This document shows positions 5,032-7,254 of a stretch of DNA of 7,254 nt, piece by piece. The notes beneath the pieces were generated by a model that was not told the origin of the DNA, ran no database searches, and saw only the letters and a program-made list of their open reading frames with translations. Numbering within the stretch: the first letter of the stretch is position 1; each line of letters begins with the position of its first letter. The stretch is taken from positions 1-7,254 of the forward strand of contig JAHIEM010000146.1 in NCBI GenBank assembly GCA_018901625.1, given 5' to 3'. A program made the position numbers and the translations under genes. The stretch comes from Nanobdellota archaeon (GTDB lineage: Archaea; Nanobdellota; Nanobdellia; Pacearchaeales; GW2011-AR1).

Positions 5032-6773
5032 ATAGAAAACAACTTATAACAAAGTACATAGAATTTTTCAAGAGCAAGAAACATAAAGAGATACCTAACG
5101 CGAGTTTAATCCCTGCCAATGACCCGACAGTATTATTTACAACAGCGGGTATGCACCCACTAGTTCCCTTTCTTTTAGGAGAGAAACATCCTCTTGGAAA
5201 AAGATTAGTAAATGTCCAGCGCTGTATCAGAACAGGAGATATTGAAGATGTTGGAGATGATTTTCATTTAACCTTCTTTGAAATGCTTGGAAACTGGAGT
5301 TTAGGAGACTATTTCAAAGAAGAAGCAATTAAGATGACATTTGAATTCCACACAAAAGTTTTAGGAATCCCCCTAAAAAGATACGCAGTTACCTGTTTCT
5401 CTGGAAACAAAAACGCCAAGAGAGATGAAGAATCAGAAAGTATCTGGCTAAGCCTGGGAATTCCAAAAGAAAGAATTGCCTTTTTAGAATCAGATAACTG
5501 GTGGGGTCCAGCAGGGAATACTGGCCCGTGCGGTCCTTGTACAGAGCAATTCTATTATACCGGAGAAAAACCTCCGAAGAAATTCAATCCAGAAGATAAA
5601 AAATGGGTTGAAATTGGAAATGATGTTCTAATGCAGTTTGTTAAAAATGAAAAAGGAAATTATGAAGAAGCAAAACAGAAGAATATTGATTTTGGGGGAG
5701 GAGTAGAAAGAACTCTTGCAGTATTGAATGGCTTTGATGACAATTACCTAACAGAAATATGGCAGCCATTGATAAAAGAAATTGAAAAGCTCAGTAAGAA
5801 AAAATACGAAGAAAATAAAAAAGAATTCAGAATAATTGCAGACCATATTAAAGCGTCTGTTTTCATCCTGGCAGAAAAAATAGCTCCCAGCAATGTAGAG
5901 CGCGGATATGTTTTAAGAAGATTAATCAGAAGAGCAGTAAGATATGCCAGAGTTCTTGGAATTCAGAATGATTTCACAAAAGCTCTCGCAGAAACAGCGA
6001 CAAAACTATATCCAGATTACACTATTCTTAAAGAAAATGAGAGATTTATCCTGGAGGAGATAGAAAAAGAAGAAAACAGGTTCAGACAGTGCATAGCCTC
6101 GGGACTGAGATACTTCGAAAACATAGCAAAAGGAAAGAGAATCTCAGGAAAAGATGCATTCTTATTATATCAGTCATACGGCTTCCCGCTCGAGCTGACT
6201 CAGGAGATGGCTAATGAAAAAAACATGGAAGTAGACATTCTTGGATACGAAAAAGAAGAATCAGAACATAGAAAGTTGAGCCAAACAGCATCAGCAGGAA
6301 GGTTCAAATCAGGGCTGGCAGACAACTCAGAAGCAACAACAAAACTCCATACTATTGCCCATCTAATGCTTGCCGCACTGAGACAGGTTCTAAAAAAACC
6401 AATTGAACAAAAAGGAAGCAATATCACTGCCGAAAGATTAAGATTTGATTTTAACTTTGACAGGAAATTGGATGAAAAGGAAGTCAGAGAAGTTGAAGAG
6501 GTAGTTAACAGAGCAATAAGCGAGAAACTTGAAGTTAAAAGAGAAGAATTAAGTCTAGAACAAGCCAAGAAACAAGGAGCTACAGGAGTTTTTGAGGATA
6601 AATACAGAGAGAAAGTTTCAGTGTACACTATTTGTGACTCAAAAAAAACAATTTCAAAAGAAATCTGCGCAGGTCCCCATGTCTCAAATCTATCTGAACT
6701 CGGCAAGTTCAGAATCAAGGAGCAGGAATCAGTCGGTGCAGGTGTTAGAAGAATTAAAGCTGTTTTGATTTAA
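5028..6773 (+). CDS. alaS: Alanyl-tRNA synthetase, short bacterial-like form with editing domain
   Basis: This enzyme charges tRNA-Ala with alanine using ATP. Residues 1-235 form the class II catalytic domain: VQRCIRTGD (63-71), motif 2 FFEMLGNWSLGDYF (83-96), the GNTGPCGPC loop (163-171) and motif 3 DFGGGVERT (221-229). The tRNA-recognition helices follow (about 265-415, including ERGYVLRRLIRRA at 291-303). The editing domain comes next, with the zinc/hydrolysis ligands H441, H445 (HTIAH) and C547, H551 (CAGPH), ending at GAGVRRIKAVL. At 581 residues it is far shorter than the usual 850-900 or more. The beta-barrel that normally separates recognition and editing domains (with its SGGQ-type motif) is absent, and so are the C-terminal oligomerisation helix and C-Ala domain. 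Internal motifs look bacterial, and to me closest to Patescibacteria enzymes, suggesting gene transfer. The ending coincides with the editing-domain end, so it is a natural short form rather than a broken gene. Confidence 0.95.
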   Translation: MNRKQLITKYIEFFKSKKHKEIPNASLIPANDPTVLFTTAGMHPLVPFLLGEKHPLGKRLVNVQRCIRTGDIEDVGDDFHLTFFEMLGNWSLGDYFKEEAIKMTFEFHTKVLGIPLKRYAVTCFSGNKNAKRDEESESIWLSLGIPKERIAFLESDNWWGPAGNTGPCGPCTEQFYYTGEKPPKKFNPEDKKWVEIGNDVLMQFVKNEKGNYEEAKQKNIDFGGGVERTLAVLNGFDDNYLTEIWQPLIKEIEKLSKKKYEENKKEFRIIADHIKASVFILAEKIAPSNVERGYVLRRLIRRAVRYARVLGIQNDFTKALAETATKLYPDYTILKENERFILEEIEKEENRFRQCIASGLRYFENIAKGKRISGKDAFLLYQSYGFPLELTQEMANEKNMEVDILGYEKEESEHRKLSQTASAGRFKSGLADNSEATTKLHTIAHLMLAALRQVLKKPIEQKGSNITAERLRFDFNFDRKLDEKEVREVEEVVNRAISEKLEVKREELSLEQAKKQGATGVFEDKYREKVSVYTICDSKKTISKEICAGPHVSNLSELGKFRIKEQESVGAGVRRIKAVLI

Positions 6774-7174
6774 TCTCGTCTAGAAACTCTATAAGCTCTT
6801 ACTCTAACCTGCCTCCGCTCATCACTTACATCTTCAGATCTGCCTTCCACATACCGATAACAGTGTGTTCTCAGAAAATCAAAAACAGGCTCAAATTGCG
6901 TAAGAGAATAAACATTCACGCCCCTCGGAACAGTATTCTCATCTCTTCTGAGAGTGTACTGAATAAAATGCCTGGCATCAGGAAAATTCTTAGTAGCACT
7001 AAAAGCTGCTGAAATATCTGCATCTCGTATAATAATCCCCGAATCGCATTCATCACTAGGCATAGAAACAAGAACATAATCTATCAAAGCCCGGGGCACG
7101 AACTCTTCTGCAACTTTTTCTGCATCTAATTCTTGGGCAATCTCTTCAATAATGTTTCTAAGTGTATGTCTCAT
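6770..7174 (-). CDS. Uncharacterised arginine-rich protein
   Basis: I do not recognise this 134-residue protein. The N-terminal 30 residues look like an amphipathic acidic helix (IIEEIAQELDAEKVAEEF, 8-25). The middle has mixed alpha/beta character with no membrane helix. The C-terminus is strongly basic (ERRQVRVRAYRVSRRD, 119-134), which could bind nucleic acid. Composition is odd for the window: 18 Arg and only 2 Lys, while the neighbours are Lys-rich. Two cysteines (43, 105) are too far apart for an obvious zinc site. The ATG at 7174 is the first in-frame start after a TGA. Its TAA shares the palindromic TTAA (6770-6773) with the convergent alaS stop. It is probably real, since it fills the space exactly and has an upstream TATA box, but no function can be given. 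Confidence 0.65.
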   Translation of the reverse strand: MRHTLRNIIEEIAQELDAEKVAEEFVPRALIDYVLVSMPSDECDSGIIIRDADISAAFSATKNFPDARHFIQYTLRRDENTVPRGVNVYSLTQFEPVFDFLRTHCYRYVEGRSEDVSDERRQVRVRAYRVSRRD

Positions 7175-7227
7175 TATAAAATTCCAGCAGAATCACTCCA
7201 CACTGGTAAAGTTCTCTAATAATCTGC

Positions 7228-7243
7228 ATTTAAAAACCTTACG
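7228..7243 (-). promoter_or_regulatory. Candidate BRE/TATA promoter of the arginine-rich protein gene
   Basis: On the minus strand CGTAAGG (7243-7237) precedes TTTTTAAAT (7236-7228), a good BRE/TATA pair. Its centre is 58 bases from the ATG at 7174, so transcription would start near 7206 and give a leader of about 30 bases, unlike the leaderless spacing elsewhere in the window. A GTG-started mini-ORF lies in that leader. Confidence 0.5.
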
Positions 7244-7254
7244 GAATCGAATCT

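Noticed and set aside
6200..6718. Long open frame of 172 codons on the minus strand opposite alaS
   Set aside because: It is antisense to the conserved alaS editing region; its Ser/Leu-rich composition is typical of a shadow of a Lys/Glu-rich gene.
7241..7254. GGAATCGAATCT at the window edge, T-arm-like on the minus strand
   Set aside because: The match is short, the stem cannot be judged at the edge, and the adjacent bases fit a BRE/TATA promoter better.
1..7254. CRISPR array, insertion sequence, toxin-antitoxin or phage-defence genes
   Set aside because: No spaced direct repeats, transposase motifs, terminal inverted repeats or defence-family signatures were found; the coiled-coil pair lacks toxin hallmarks.

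Overview
The window looks like a stretch of chromosome from a small-genome archaeon, most likely a DPANN lineage of the Woesearchaeota/Pacearchaeota kind. The evidence is archaeal information-processing genes (an Nre-family DNA repair protein ending in a PCNA-binding box, and transcription factor E alpha), TATA/BRE promoters placed about 25 bases ahead of start codons, an AT-rich lysine-heavy coding style, very tight packing with ATGA overlaps, and a truncated bacterial-looking alanyl-tRNA synthetase. The lineage is inferred from gene content and style; no rRNA is present to fix it.

Layout, left to right. (1) 54-245, +: a two-helix small membrane protein, followed by a T-rich terminator and a very AT-rich spacer carrying a repeated near-palindrome. 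(2) 334-1560, +: the Nre DNA repair protein. (3) 1563-3609, -: a three-gene operon transcribed leftward, TFE alpha, then a rhomboid membrane protease, then a SpoIIM/DUF95 membrane protein, joined by two 4-base ATGA overlaps. It converges on nre with a 2-base gap. (4) 3610-3709: a divergent promoter region serving tfe leftward and a rightward pair of uncharacterised genes. (5) 3710-4650, +: a proline-rich/acidic/coiled-coil protein and a small helical protein, 2 bases apart. (6) 4744-6773, +: a MazG-like nucleotide pyrophosphohydrolase of unusually low GC overlapping (ATGA) a 581-residue alanyl-tRNA synthetase. (7) 6770-7174, -: an arginine-rich orphan whose stop codon overlaps the alaS stop in a shared TTAA.

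How the genes may work together: the left and centre combine genome maintenance (Nre with PCNA), basal transcription (TFE with TBP/TFB/RNA polymerase) and membrane proteolysis or membrane organisation (rhomboid, SpoIIM). The right side combines nucleotide-pool sanitation and translation. The two operons with ATGA junctions imply co-expression, but a shared pathway is not demonstrated. No tRNA, rRNA, CRISPR array, insertion sequence or phage gene was seen. The most unusual points are the minimal alanyl-tRNA synthetase without the usual beta-barrel insert or C-terminal domain, the rhomboid with about 55 extra residues between its catalytic Ser and His, the lysine tail on TFE, and the uncharacterised coiled-coil gene pair.
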